64,000 nt of DNA from positions 62,311 through 126,310 of the forward strand of contig CAJTTF010000002.1 in NCBI GenBank assembly GCA_910579165.1. Direction: 5' to 3'. Positions 41,453 through 50,195 of the stretch are shown here, in pieces. The translations under genes and the position numbers were made by a program. How positions within the stretch are numbered: position 1 is the stretch's first letter; the number at the start of each line of letters is the position of its first letter. The notes under the pieces are model-generated. The model worked only from the letters and a program-made list of their open reading frames with translations. It did not search any database and was not told the DNA's origin. Source of the DNA: an uncultured Atopobiaceae bacterium (GTDB lineage Bacteria > Actinomycetota > Coriobacteriia > Coriobacteriales > Atopobiaceae).

Positions 41453-42538
41453 TTAGGCATCTTTCATCTTGACATCGAGGGCATCGCGCAAACCATCGCC
41501 CAAAAGCGTGAAGGCCAACACCGTCGTGAGGATTGCAAGACCAGGCATAAGCATGAGCCAAGGCTCAGTTGCTAGATAGGCTTGTCCATCCTGAATCATC
41601 GCGCCCCAGCTGGGATTTGGCGGCGTCACGCCCATTCCAAGGTAGGACAGAGCGGACTCTGTGAGAATTGCCCCACCTATATTCATAGTTGCATACACGA
41701 CCACGGAGGCAACAGAATTGGGGAAAATGTGACGGCCAATGATGCGTCTATCGGAAGCACCCATAGACCGTGCAGCATCCACGTAATCATTCTCTTTAAC
41801 CGATAAAATCGCCGACCTAAACACGCGTGCAATCGAAGGCCATCCCAAAATACCAATGGCAATAAATACGTTTTGTATCCCCGATCCCAGTACCGCAAGC
41901 ATGACAATAACAAAGAGCGTATAAGGGAAGGCGAGAAAGATATCGGCCAGACGCATGATGATCGTGTCCCAGATACCGCCATAAAAAGCGGCCAGCGCTC
42001 CCATAACAAGACCGATAAGCGAGGAAATAGCCGTAGCAAGAAGACCTACTGCAAGAGAAATGCGTGCGCCGTAGACAACGCGGCAGAGGACGTCGCGGCC
42101 AAGCATATCTGTGCCAAAGGGGTGCTGAAGCGATGGTGGCAAAAGCGAAAGACTCGCCATGTCCTGCGACTCAATGGCCGTAGGAGACCCCAGCATCTGC
42201 GGAGCCCAGAGATCCGCAGTCAAGGCCACGAGAACCATAATAAGAATCCAGACGGCCCCGATGATAGCAAGCTTATTGCGGCGGAGGCGCCCCCATGCAT
42301 CAGACCAAAGGGTGCGCGTGGTGTTCTCGCCAGCCTCAAGACCTACAACCGCATCATACTCTGTGCGATAGTCGGCATGGCGCTCACTCTCATCAACAGC
42401 GTGCTGGGCGCTCTTTACTTCCGAGGCAGCCTGTCGCTTCTCTTCATGTTCAGCAAAGGCCTTATCGGTGCCCTCTTTGAGTTGCTTGGAGAGGAGGTTT
42501 TGCTTAGAGGCTTCTTTTTTCTTTTTTAACATAGCCAT
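41453..42538 (-). CDS. oppC: oligopeptide ABC transporter permease OppC
   Basis: Inner-membrane permease, 361 residues. After an unusually long charged cytosolic N-terminus (about residues 1-88, rich in Lys, Glu and Ala) come the first membrane segment (~90-110), the periplasmic loop with HPFGTDMLGRDVL, and a five-segment core with the EAA loop DAARSMGASDRRIIGRHIFPN near residue 265. The ATG at 42538 overlaps the oppB stop (TAATG); a second ATG two codons on has better spacing to AGAGG. Confidence 0.95.
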   Translation of the reverse strand: MAMLKKKKEASKQNLLSKQLKEGTDKAFAEHEEKRQAASEVKSAQHAVDESERHADYRTEYDAVVGLEAGENTTRTLWSDAWGRLRRNKLAIIGAVWILIMVLVALTADLWAPQMLGSPTAIESQDMASLSLLPPSLQHPFGTDMLGRDVLCRVVYGARISLAVGLLATAISSLIGLVMGALAAFYGGIWDTIIMRLADIFLAFPYTLFVIVMLAVLGSGIQNVFIAIGILGWPSIARVFRSAILSVKENDYVDAARSMGASDRRIIGRHIFPNSVASVVVYATMNIGGAILTESALSYLGMGVTPPNPSWGAMIQDGQAYLATEPWLMLMPGLAILTTVLAFTLLGDGLRDALDVKMKDA

Positions 42539-43575
42539 TACCTCTCATCCTTAGGCGCTCCAAAGCGAATGCGCGGGTCGAGAAATGCGTAAGAAACGTC
42601 AACAACGAGGTTGATAACGAGAACAATACCAATAATAAGCGTAACGCCCCCCATAACAATGGGCCAATCACGCTGGGATATTGCTCGATAGATTTCATAG
42701 CCAATGCCCGGCCAATTGAAAACCGTTTCAGTAAGAATAGCTCCGGAGAGCATGGCTCCCAAATCAAGGCCAATATAGGTTACAACCGGTATAAGCGCGT
42801 TTTTGAGGGCGTGATGATAGATAACCTGGCGACGCGACAAGCCCTTAGCACGTGCTGTTCTAATGTAATCTTGGTTCATAACCTCTAAGAGCTGAGAGCG
42901 CATGATACGCGCAGCATAGGCAGTAGATACGGCCGCAAGCGTAATGGCTGGCAAGATGTAGTGCACCCAGTCATAAAAAGGTGATGCAGGGCCTCCCGCA
43001 CCAGAGATTGGGAGGTAGAAAGCATCATTTGTCCAATCTTTAAGCCACACGCCAAAGAAGAGCTGGAGTAACATACCCAGCCAAAATGCAGGAATAGCTA
43101 CAAGGATTGAGGTTGTGAGAGTTACGAGAACATCCCAAAAAGAATAGCGTTTTATGGCCGATATTAGCCCCGCACCAATACCAACAACCGCCTCTATAAC
43201 GATGGCGCAGAGGGCAAGTCGAGCAGTATAGGGAAACTTTTCAGCAAAGATTTGAGTAACGGGCAGCTTTCTTGCATACGATGTACCCAGATCGCCATGG
43301 AGGAGATCACCAAGATAATTAGCGTACTGCTCGTACCAAGGCGTTGGAATGGGCTCTCCATTTTCATCGAGAATTGCTTGGCCATTGCCGTCTGTTCTTA
43401 CAAGATGATTGGCAACGCGGAGCTGCAATTCCACCTCTGGAGACAAGGCTTTGTCTCCCGCGATGAGCTTTATAGGGTCACCCGGCACAATGTTTTGCAG
43501 AGAAAACAAAATGATAGTGACACCCAGAAAAACCGGGATAAACTGAAGTAGTCGTTTTAAGATATAGCGCGCCAT
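42538..43575 (-). CDS. oppB: oligopeptide ABC transporter permease OppB
   Basis: Inner-membrane permease, 345 residues, starting MARYILKRLLQFIPVFLGVT with a first membrane segment at once, then the VPGDP motif, a periplasmic segment with GDLGTSY, and the EAA loop RTARAKGLSRRQVIYHHALKN near residue 240. It pairs with OppC. 53 bases from oppA. Confidence 0.96.
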   Translation of the reverse strand: MARYILKRLLQFIPVFLGVTIILFSLQNIVPGDPIKLIAGDKALSPEVELQLRVANHLVRTDGNGQAILDENGEPIPTPWYEQYANYLGDLLHGDLGTSYARKLPVTQIFAEKFPYTARLALCAIVIEAVVGIGAGLISAIKRYSFWDVLVTLTTSILVAIPAFWLGMLLQLFFGVWLKDWTNDAFYLPISGAGGPASPFYDWVHYILPAITLAAVSTAYAARIMRSQLLEVMNQDYIRTARAKGLSRRQVIYHHALKNALIPVVTYIGLDLGAMLSGAILTETVFNWPGIGYEIYRAISQRDWPIVMGGVTLIIGIVLVINLVVDVSYAFLDPRIRFGAPKDER

Positions 43576-43628
43576 GGTTAGATATATCCTCTTCTTAGAG
43601 AGTTTGCAGGTTATAGGTGAATCCGGCC

Positions 43629-45368
43629 TTAGAAGGTCAAGCGGGCATCTTCCATATGGATGAGCATTTGTGGATCGATATAGACGTCATCAACGCGCTC
43701 TGATCCAACATAGTCAAGCTTGTAAAACATGATAGGAATAACAGGAGAATCGTTAGCGATAATGCCGTTGGCCTCCTGAAACGTGCGGATGCGTTCTTCT
43801 TCATCTGTCATAGAACGAGCTTTGTCGATAAGAGCGTCGACCGTTGTATTCGAATAACCACTGCGGTTATCGCCAGAGCCTGTATAAAAGAGCGGATAGA
43901 GGAAGTTATCGAGGATGGGATAGTCTGAAACCCAACCCAAGCGGCCAATCTGGTAATCAAATGATTGATATTTGCTTAAAATTGAGGCCCATTCACCCTG
44001 GTCAAGTTCGACAGAAATACCAAGGTCTTTAAAGTCATTCATTATGACTTCCATGGTTTCTTTATGCCCACCATCAACGTTGGAAGCGAGCCTTATAGTT
44101 CCAAGCGCCGAGCGCATAGGAGCACCATCAGGAAACGTAGCATCTATGGGTGCAATGGAATCAAGAATACGCTCAGCTTCTTCAGGGTCAAAACGTGCAT
44201 ACTTCCATGCGCCCTCCTGGTAGCCGTTGATGCCGGGAGGGACCATATTGTCCGCCGGAGACCTCATACCTTTAAAGACCGTTTGGCATATGTTTTCGCG
44301 GTTAATTGCCAGCGAAAGCGCTCGCCTCACATCCTTGTTCTTGAGAATGGGATCGTTAGTATTTACCGTTAGGTAATAAATGGACGTCTGAGCTCCATCG
44401 AGAACCTCATGGCGAGGCGTCATGGTATAGCCGTCTTCAGATACACCATAGGTTTTACGGGCATTTTGCAGCTGAGCAACGGGCACATGAGCAACATCGA
44501 TGTTGCCAGCTTGAAACTCACGAAAGGCGGTTTCTGTGTCCTTTTGAATATTGAAGTAAACACCATCGAGCGACGGGGGCGTACCGTAATAGTTTTTATT
44601 GGCGACAAGCTCAATATACTGGCCCGATACCCATTGTGTTCCTTCGCGCATCATAAAAGGCCCATTGCCTATGGGCGCTAAAAAGAATTTCTGGAAATCC
44701 TCTAGGGCAACCTCAGGAACAGGAGCCAGTGCAGGATGCGAGGCAACGTAAGGAAAATCAGCATAGGGCTCAGAAAGGCGTACAACTAAGGTGAGAGGGT
44801 CAGGACATGTCACGCCAGTCAGCTCAGTTCCTATCCCTTTTTCAAGAGCGCCATAGCCGTCAACCATAGCAAGATGATATGAGATCACAGAAGGAGACTC
44901 GGGGTTGGTCTTGGGGCTTACGATGCGTTCCCAGGCGCGCTTAAACGATTGTGCATCGACAGGGTCACCATTGTGAAACACGGCACCGTCGCGCAGATGA
45001 AACGTGAATTGCGTTCCGTCTGCATTGGACTCCCAAGACTCAGCCGCTGCTGGCTCAAGGGTATCCATCTTAAAGTTATACGTGGTGAGGGAATCAAAAA
45101 TTTGCGATCCCACCTGCGTACCCTCTGATTCTTGCAGGTTGTAAGGATCAATGGAGACAGGCTCGCTAATAAAAACCTGGAGCGTACCACCCCCATTACC
45201 GTTTTCTGAAACGGGTTTTTTACAACCCGAAAGCGTTAACGCGGAGGCAGAGGCAGCTGCAAGTGCACTTGCGGCAAGAAAAGATCTCCTCCCCAATGTG
45301 TGTGAGGCATGAGCCTCATGTGCATCGTTTGAAGTGCGTTCTGTGCGGGAAGTGCCAGTTTCTGCCAT
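43629..45368 (-). CDS. oppA: oligopeptide-binding lipoprotein OppA with twin-arginine leader
   Basis: Extracytoplasmic solute-binding protein (family 5), 579 residues, the receptor of the Opp system. The leader has GRRSFLAASALAAASAS and ends in the lipobox LSGC, so both a Tat RR motif and a lipid-anchor Cys near residue 49 are present. The mature part has SIDPYNLQESEG, FHLRDGAVFHNGDPVDAQSFKRA and AIGNGPF-type blocks. The ATG at 45368 follows AAGGG; an ATG three codons earlier is too close to it. First gene of oppABCDF, 12 bases downstream of secG. Confidence 0.95.
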   Translation of the reverse strand: MAETGTSRTERTSNDAHEAHASHTLGRRSFLAASALAAASASALTLSGCKKPVSENGNGGGTLQVFISEPVSIDPYNLQESEGTQVGSQIFDSLTTYNFKMDTLEPAAAESWESNADGTQFTFHLRDGAVFHNGDPVDAQSFKRAWERIVSPKTNPESPSVISYHLAMVDGYGALEKGIGTELTGVTCPDPLTLVVRLSEPYADFPYVASHPALAPVPEVALEDFQKFFLAPIGNGPFMMREGTQWVSGQYIELVANKNYYGTPPSLDGVYFNIQKDTETAFREFQAGNIDVAHVPVAQLQNARKTYGVSEDGYTMTPRHEVLDGAQTSIYYLTVNTNDPILKNKDVRRALSLAINRENICQTVFKGMRSPADNMVPPGINGYQEGAWKYARFDPEEAERILDSIAPIDATFPDGAPMRSALGTIRLASNVDGGHKETMEVIMNDFKDLGISVELDQGEWASILSKYQSFDYQIGRLGWVSDYPILDNFLYPLFYTGSGDNRSGYSNTTVDALIDKARSMTDEEERIRTFQEANGIIANDSPVIPIMFYKLDYVGSERVDDVYIDPQMLIHMEDARLTF

Positions 45369-45380
45369 GGTGACCATCCC

Positions 45381-45626
45381 TTAAGAGCCAAACGGAAACG
45401 TGAGCATAAACGCAATCAAGGTGCCGATAAATACAAGGCAGCTCACAACCGTTAAGCGATCGAGGTTCTTCTCGACGATACCGGTACCGGCATTAGAATT
45501 GTACATAGAGCTTGCGAGCATGTCAGAGAGGCCCGTGCCCTTGCCTGAGTGCATCAGCACAAAGATTATGGAGAGCACTCCACTTATTCCCCAGAGAACG
45601 AGAAGAACGATATTGAGAGGTGACAT
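45381..45626 (-). CDS. secG: protein translocase subunit SecG
   Basis: Small SecYEG subunit, 81 residues, two membrane segments (~4-24 and ~57-77) around the GKGTGLSDMLASSMY loop typical of the family. It follows tpiA by 156 bases, the standard actinobacterial and Gram-positive place for secG. The gap has a near-palindrome (ACAGCTGT at 45682-45689) but no certain promoter. Confidence 0.93.
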   Translation of the reverse strand: MSPLNIVLLVLWGISGVLSIIFVLMHSGKGTGLSDMLASSMYNSNAGTGIVEKNLDRLTVVSCLVFIGTLIAFMLTFPFGS

Positions 45627-45782
45627 AGCTACCTTTCCTTAGTTGCAACACGTTTGTTCGAAAAGAATCACAGCTCAAAGAACAGCTGTCTTACGGACGA
45701 GTTGTACTGCATGATCACATTGCGGTTTAGTATTAGTGCAAAAGTTTACCAGGTTTTTGAGCACATATGCCAAATATTTGGA

Positions 45783-46550
45783 TTATGCACGGTCGACCAT
45801 CTGAGCAAAGTCTGAGGCCACAAGGCTTGCCCCTCCTACAAGAGCGCCATCAACGTTGTCCTTCTCTAAGAACCCTTCGATATTACCGGGCTTAGCAGAA
45901 CCGCCATAAAGAATACGAATACCTTGTGCTATCTCTTCACCTAGGCACGTTGCAAGCGTCTCTCGAATTGCAGCACACACTTCTTCCGCGTCTTCAGGAG
46001 TTGCGGTTTTGCCGGTTCCAATAGCCCAGATAGGTTCATAGGCAATGACGAGCGCGCAAGGATCCGAAATGCTGATGTTTTGAAGCGCTGCTTTAATCTG
46101 CGCGGTAACGTGAGCCACGTGATTGCCGGCTTCGCGAACGTGTTCATCCTCGCCACAACAAAGAATGGGAATGATATGAGCACTCAAGAGGGCCTGGGCC
46201 TTCTTGTTAATGTCCTCATCGGTCTCATGAAAATAGTCTCTGCGCTCCGAGTGACCAATGATGCAGTACGTGGCACCTACGCTCTTCAGCATATCGCAGC
46301 TAATCTCGCCGGTGTAGGCACCGGATGGCTCCCAGTAAACGTTTTGAGCACCGAGCTCAAAGGGCGCACTGTCAAACTCTATAACCCCAGAGACGCCTTT
46401 GAGATCAACAAAGGGAGGGCAGACAACAACATCTGCTTCTACAGTTCCGCTCTTAAGGCAATTAGCGAGTTCTTGGGCAAGAGTTACGCCTTCAGAATAC
46501 GTTTCATTCATTTTCCAGTTGCCAGCTATAAGATGTTTGCGTGCGGTCAT
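45783..46550 (-). CDS. tpiA: triosephosphate isomerase
   Basis: Interconverts dihydroxyacetone phosphate and glyceraldehyde 3-phosphate. 255 residues with GNWKMN, catalytic His in IIGHSERRDYF, catalytic Glu in AYEPIWAIGTGKTATPE and the phosphate loop YGGSAKPGN. AAAGG lies before the ATG. Connects the glycerol oxidation genes in this window with lower glycolysis. Confidence 0.98.
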   Translation of the reverse strand: MTARKHLIAGNWKMNETYSEGVTLAQELANCLKSGTVEADVVVCPPFVDLKGVSGVIEFDSAPFELGAQNVYWEPSGAYTGEISCDMLKSVGATYCIIGHSERRDYFHETDEDINKKAQALLSAHIIPILCCGEDEHVREAGNHVAHVTAQIKAALQNISISDPCALVIAYEPIWAIGTGKTATPEDAEEVCAAIRETLATCLGEEIAQGIRILYGGSAKPGNIEGFLEKDNVDGALVGGASLVASDFAQMVDRA

Positions 46551-46661
46551 TGGTCTTTGCCTTTCTCTTGTTTTGCAGCACTTTTGCGCTCAGAAGCTCT
46601 TGATCTTCTATTATCCTGCGCACTATTCGCCTGCGGCGATTTTGCGCCAGTTTGTTCTTTT

Positions 46662-47855
46662 TTATTTGTCCTGGAGCGCTTCTACGCCGGGGAGTTCTTT
46701 GCCTTCGACAAGTTCCATTGAGGCCCCGCCGCCGGTGGAGATCCAGCTCATCTTGTCGGCAAGGGCAAACTTGTTAAGAGCAGCCACAGAATCACCGCCG
46801 CCAATAATTGAAGTGCAGTCCTCATTATCAGCAACTGCCTCAGCTACAGCACGGGTGCCATCTGAGAATTGATCAAATTCAAAAACACCCATAGGACCGT
46901 TCCAGAAAACGGTTGCAGCACCGGCGATAGCGTCAGCATAGAGCTTCGCGGTCTCAGGACCTATGTCCATGCCCATTCTGTCATCAGGGATGGCAGAGGA
47001 AGGTACAACTTCTCCTACGGCATCTGGACCGTAGTGATCTGCAACGACAGTATCAATAGGCAAGAGCAGTTTTACACCATTTTTCTTGGCTTTTTCCATC
47101 ATTTGCTTAGCGGGCTCTACCCAATCTGGCTCCTGAAGAGACTCCCCTACGGTATAGCCTTTAGCAAGAAAGAATGTATAAGCCATGCCGCCACCAATAA
47201 TAAGGGTGTCAACACTATCAAGAAGATGGTCAAGAACGCCAATCTTAGATGAAACTTTGGAACCACCGACAATAGCAACAAAGGGGCGTGCAGGATTCTT
47301 AAAGATAGAGGTGAGCGTGTCTACCTCTTTTTCGAGAAGAAAGCCAGCGACAGCTGGAAGATAGGCTGCGGGACCCACGACGGAGCCTTGAGCGCGATGC
47401 GCTGTACCAAAAGCATCCAAAACAAAGATGTCACCAAGCTCAGAGAGCTTCTTGGCGATCTCTGGATCATTCTTTTTCTCGCGCTTATCGAAACGAACGT
47501 TTTCCAGAACCACAATCTGACCTGGTTCCATAGCGTCTACTGCCTTCTTAGCCTTATCGCCGTAGGTATCGTCAACAAACGTGACGTCAAAGCCGGTGAG
47601 ATCTGCGAGTTTCTCGGCAGCGGGCTTGAGGGACAGCTCAGGCTCAGGACCATCGCCTTTAGGACGTCCCAGGTGCGACATCAGCACAACCTTTGCACCG
47701 TGGTCTACTAAGTACGTGATGGTTGGGATGGCTGCCTTGATGCGCGTATCATCGGTAATCTTGCCGTCCTCAAGCGGCACGTTGAAATCCACGCGCATCA
47801 AAACGCGCTTTCCATCAACGTCAATGTCGCGAACGGTTTTCTTTTCAAAAGCCAT
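46662..47855 (-). CDS. pgk: phosphoglycerate kinase
   Basis: Transfers phosphate from 1,3-bisphosphoglycerate to ADP. 397 residues with MRVDFNVPLEDGKI, SHLGRPKG, ENVRF, the hinge VGGSKVSSKI, GGGMAYTFF and the nucleotide-end GGGDSVAAL. AAGGAGG precedes the ATG, just after a terminator-like hairpin that separates it from gap. Confidence 0.98.
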   Translation of the reverse strand: MAFEKKTVRDIDVDGKRVLMRVDFNVPLEDGKITDDTRIKAAIPTITYLVDHGAKVVLMSHLGRPKGDGPEPELSLKPAAEKLADLTGFDVTFVDDTYGDKAKKAVDAMEPGQIVVLENVRFDKREKKNDPEIAKKLSELGDIFVLDAFGTAHRAQGSVVGPAAYLPAVAGFLLEKEVDTLTSIFKNPARPFVAIVGGSKVSSKIGVLDHLLDSVDTLIIGGGMAYTFFLAKGYTVGESLQEPDWVEPAKQMMEKAKKNGVKLLLPIDTVVADHYGPDAVGEVVPSSAIPDDRMGMDIGPETAKLYADAIAGAATVFWNGPMGVFEFDQFSDGTRAVAEAVADNEDCTSIIGGGDSVAALNKFALADKMSWISTGGGASMELVEGKELPGVEALQDK

Positions 47856-47869
47856 GATTCCTCCTTAGG

Positions 47870-47908
47870 AAAAAGCCCTGAAGCTGCGGCAATGGCATCC
47901 TCAGGGCT
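47870..47908 (-). terminator. terminator-like hairpin between gap and pgk
   Basis: On the minus strand AGCCCTGA and TCAGGGCT form an eight-base-pair stem with a 19-base loop (47874-47908), followed by five T residues and then the pgk ribosome binding site. It may cut transcription after gap or protect the processed gap message. Confidence 0.55.
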
Positions 47909-48024
47909 CCTTTTAACTACGGTGTCGCTCCTTTAAAGGCGAAACGCGCACGTTCTGCAGCAACCGTAACTCTGTGGTAAAACGAGTTCCTGCGGACTAC
48001 CGCGCGCCTTACAACGAACACAAA

Positions 48025-49050
48025 CTAGGCGACGAACTTCTCGAAGTACTTAATGGTGCGAACCATTTGAGAAGCGTAAGAATTCTCGTTGTCGTACCAA
48101 GAAACAACTTGGACAAGGTACTGACCATCGTCGAGCTTCTGGACCATGGTCTGCGTGGCATCAAAAAGAGAGCCAAACGTCATACCAACAACGTCAGAGG
48201 AAACGATCTGATCCTCGTTGTAACCAAAGGTCTCGGGGTCAGAAGCGTTCTTCATGGCTTCGTTGATGGACTCAGCTGTGATGTCCTTATCGGACTCAAC
48301 CACGGCATAAAGAAGCGTAGTGGATCCCGTGGGAACAGGAACACGCTGAGCTGCACCAATAAGCTTACCGTTGAGCTCAGGGATAACAAGGCCAATGGCT
48401 TTGGCAGCACCCGTTGAGTTAGGAACAACATTAATGGCAGCAGCACGACTACGACGCTTATCGCCCTTGCGCTGCGGACCATCCAAGATCATTTGATCAC
48501 CGGTGTATGCGTGAACGGTGCACATAATGCCTGATTTAATGGGGGCATAATCGTTCAGAGCCTTTGCCATAGGAGCAAGGCAGTTCGTGGTACAAGAGGC
48601 GGCAGAAATGATGTTATCCTCTGCGGTGAGCGTCTCTTGGTTAACGTTGTAAACGATGGTGGGAAGATCATTACCAGCAGGCGCTGAAATGACGACCTTC
48701 TTAGCGCCAGCATCGATGTGTGCCTGCGCCTTCTCCTTGGAGGTGTAAAAACCGGTGCACTCAAGAACGACGTCAACACCCAGTTCACCCCAGGGAAGAT
48801 TTTTGGCATCAGCTTCCTTGTAGATTTTGATGGTCTTGCCGTCAACGGTGATGGAATCATCAGAAGAAGTAACTTCGTGATCGCGCGCATAGTTGCCTTG
48901 CGTGGAATCGTACTTTAAGAGGTAAGCAAGCATATCGGGGCTCGTAAGATCATTGATAGCCACAATCTCTGTGCCCTCATGACCAAACATTTGACGAAAC
49001 ACGAGACGGCCGATACGACCAAAACCATTAAGAGCAACTTTTACAGCCAT
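48025..49050 (-). CDS. gap: glyceraldehyde-3-phosphate dehydrogenase, type I
   Basis: NAD-dependent glycolytic enzyme, 341 residues. N-terminal NGFGRIGRLVFRQ cofactor motif, catalytic Cys in SAASCTTNCLAP near residue 160, RRSRAAAINVVPNSTGAAKA and the C-terminal WYDNENSYASQM. The ATG at 49050 with AAGGAG is clear; the longer frame upstream is leader. Separated from pgk by 169 bases with a hairpin. Confidence 0.98.
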   Translation of the reverse strand: MAVKVALNGFGRIGRLVFRQMFGHEGTEIVAINDLTSPDMLAYLLKYDSTQGNYARDHEVTSSDDSITVDGKTIKIYKEADAKNLPWGELGVDVVLECTGFYTSKEKAQAHIDAGAKKVVISAPAGNDLPTIVYNVNQETLTAEDNIISAASCTTNCLAPMAKALNDYAPIKSGIMCTVHAYTGDQMILDGPQRKGDKRRSRAAAINVVPNSTGAAKAIGLVIPELNGKLIGAAQRVPVPTGSTTLLYAVVESDKDITAESINEAMKNASDPETFGYNEDQIVSSDVVGMTFGSLFDATQTMVQKLDDGQYLVQVVSWYDNENSYASQMVRTIKYFEKFVA

Positions 49051-49172
49051 GTAAAACTCCTTAATCTCATCCCCGCTACGAGGTTGAACGTAAAGGACAA
49101 CAAGAAGAACAACCTCTGAGTCAGGGAAATTTTCCAACGAACCAATAATAGCGCTATAGAAGACACTCGGGG

Positions 49173-49209
49173 ATGGAAATTTTAAGAAAGGAATGGAAAT
49201 TTTAAGAAA
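49173..49209 (-). repeat. tandem 17-bp repeat upstream of gap
   Basis: ATGGAAATTTTAAGAAA (plus-strand reading) occurs at 49173-49189 and again at 49193-49209, exactly 20 bases apart, with a related inverted repeat GGAAATTTTCC at 49125-49135. It lies in the 212-base whiA-gap gap, behind a TATTAT hexamer at 49145-49150 (minus strand). It suits a regulator binding on one face of the helix or an A/T-rich upstream element. Confidence 0.65.
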
Positions 49210-49262
49210 TTAGCAACCGCCGCGTTGCCGATCAACCCCAGAATCAAAGAGCCAGGGGTGCA

Positions 49263-50195
49263 TTACTTAGTTGGCGCATCAACGAGCTCCTGAAGGCGAA
49301 GCAGGCGGTGGTACATTGCAGATTTAGAAGCCTTAGGCTCCATGAGCTCCCCTAATTGTGTCAGGCTTGCCTCAGGCATCTTAATGCGCGCTTCACAGAA
49401 TTGCTTGAGAGCATCGCTCAAATTGTCATACCCAACCTCGTCACGCACGCGCTCAACGAGAGCAATTTGGTTGGCGGCAGCCTCAGTTGCACGACGTTGA
49501 TTAGCCATCTCTGCGTTAACAACGCGATTGACATTGTTCTTGACAGACTTCAAACGACGAGCATTTTGTGTAGCCTTGGCAGTTTTTTTTGCACCCATAA
49601 AGAGAAGCAGCCGTTCGATGTCTCCATAGTTTTTAAGATAGATGGCAAAGGCGCCTCGACGCTTGTTGAGGCGTGCCGAAATATGCAGATGCGTAAGGAG
49701 GACCAAGAGATGCTGCGCCAGCTGCTCATTTCCAACACAGAGTTCAAGATGGAAATCGGCGCGTGGGTCTGCAATAAAGCCCCCTGCCATAAAAATCCCA
49801 CGCAAAAAGGCAGCCTGTTGATGCGGCTCGTGTACAAGGGATGCGGGAATCCCGGGCAATAACCCCTTACCCGGAACAAGGATGCCAAGGCGTGCGAGTG
49901 CATCTTTAAGATGAGGCTGGGAAGCGATCTCTATGAGGTAATTTCGTGATTTATGCAAGAGAGAACGGCGTGGAGTAAACGTCGTCTCTAAGTTAAATAC
50001 ATTGTGCGCATAGCGAATGATGGAGCGCGCCACAGAGCCCGTTTCTGTGGCAATACGCAATGAGTAGCCCCCACTGCCTGTAAGACTCAGCGTGCCGCAC
50101 ACCTTAATGAGGGCAGAAAGCTCTGCAATATCATCTTCAGGATGGATGGGATCCAACCGTGAGAGCTCGTCTTTTACCTCTGCGGTGAAACTCAT
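49263..50195 (-). CDS. whiA: WhiA sporulation/cell-division regulator
   Basis: WhiA has a LAGLIDADG homing-endonuclease-like N-terminal domain without nuclease residues and a C-terminal helix-turn-helix. Here the first part is MSFTAEVKDELSRL with FLRGIFMAGGFIADP near residue 130, and the DNA-binding part has SLTQLGELMEPKASKSAMYHRLLRL near 275-300 (read as two adjoining helices). 310 residues. The start overlaps the rapZ stop as ATGA. Confidence 0.96.
   Translation of the reverse strand: MSFTAEVKDELSRLDPIHPEDDIAELSALIKVCGTLSLTGSGGYSLRIATETGSVARSIIRYAHNVFNLETTFTPRRSLLHKSRNYLIEIASQPHLKDALARLGILVPGKGLLPGIPASLVHEPHQQAAFLRGIFMAGGFIADPRADFHLELCVGNEQLAQHLLVLLTHLHISARLNKRRGAFAIYLKNYGDIERLLLFMGAKKTAKATQNARRLKSVKNNVNRVVNAEMANQRRATEAAANQIALVERVRDEVGYDNLSDALKQFCEARIKMPEASLTQLGELMEPKASKSAMYHRLLRLQELVDAPTK

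Noticed and set aside
41873..42529. 218-residue plus-strand open frame
   Set aside because: Antisense to oppC in a compatible frame; charged, motif-free and without a ribosome binding site of note.
45627..45782. secG promoter or operator
   Set aside because: A-T rich stretches and an ACAGCTGT palindrome are present, but no hexamer pair with acceptable spacing was found.
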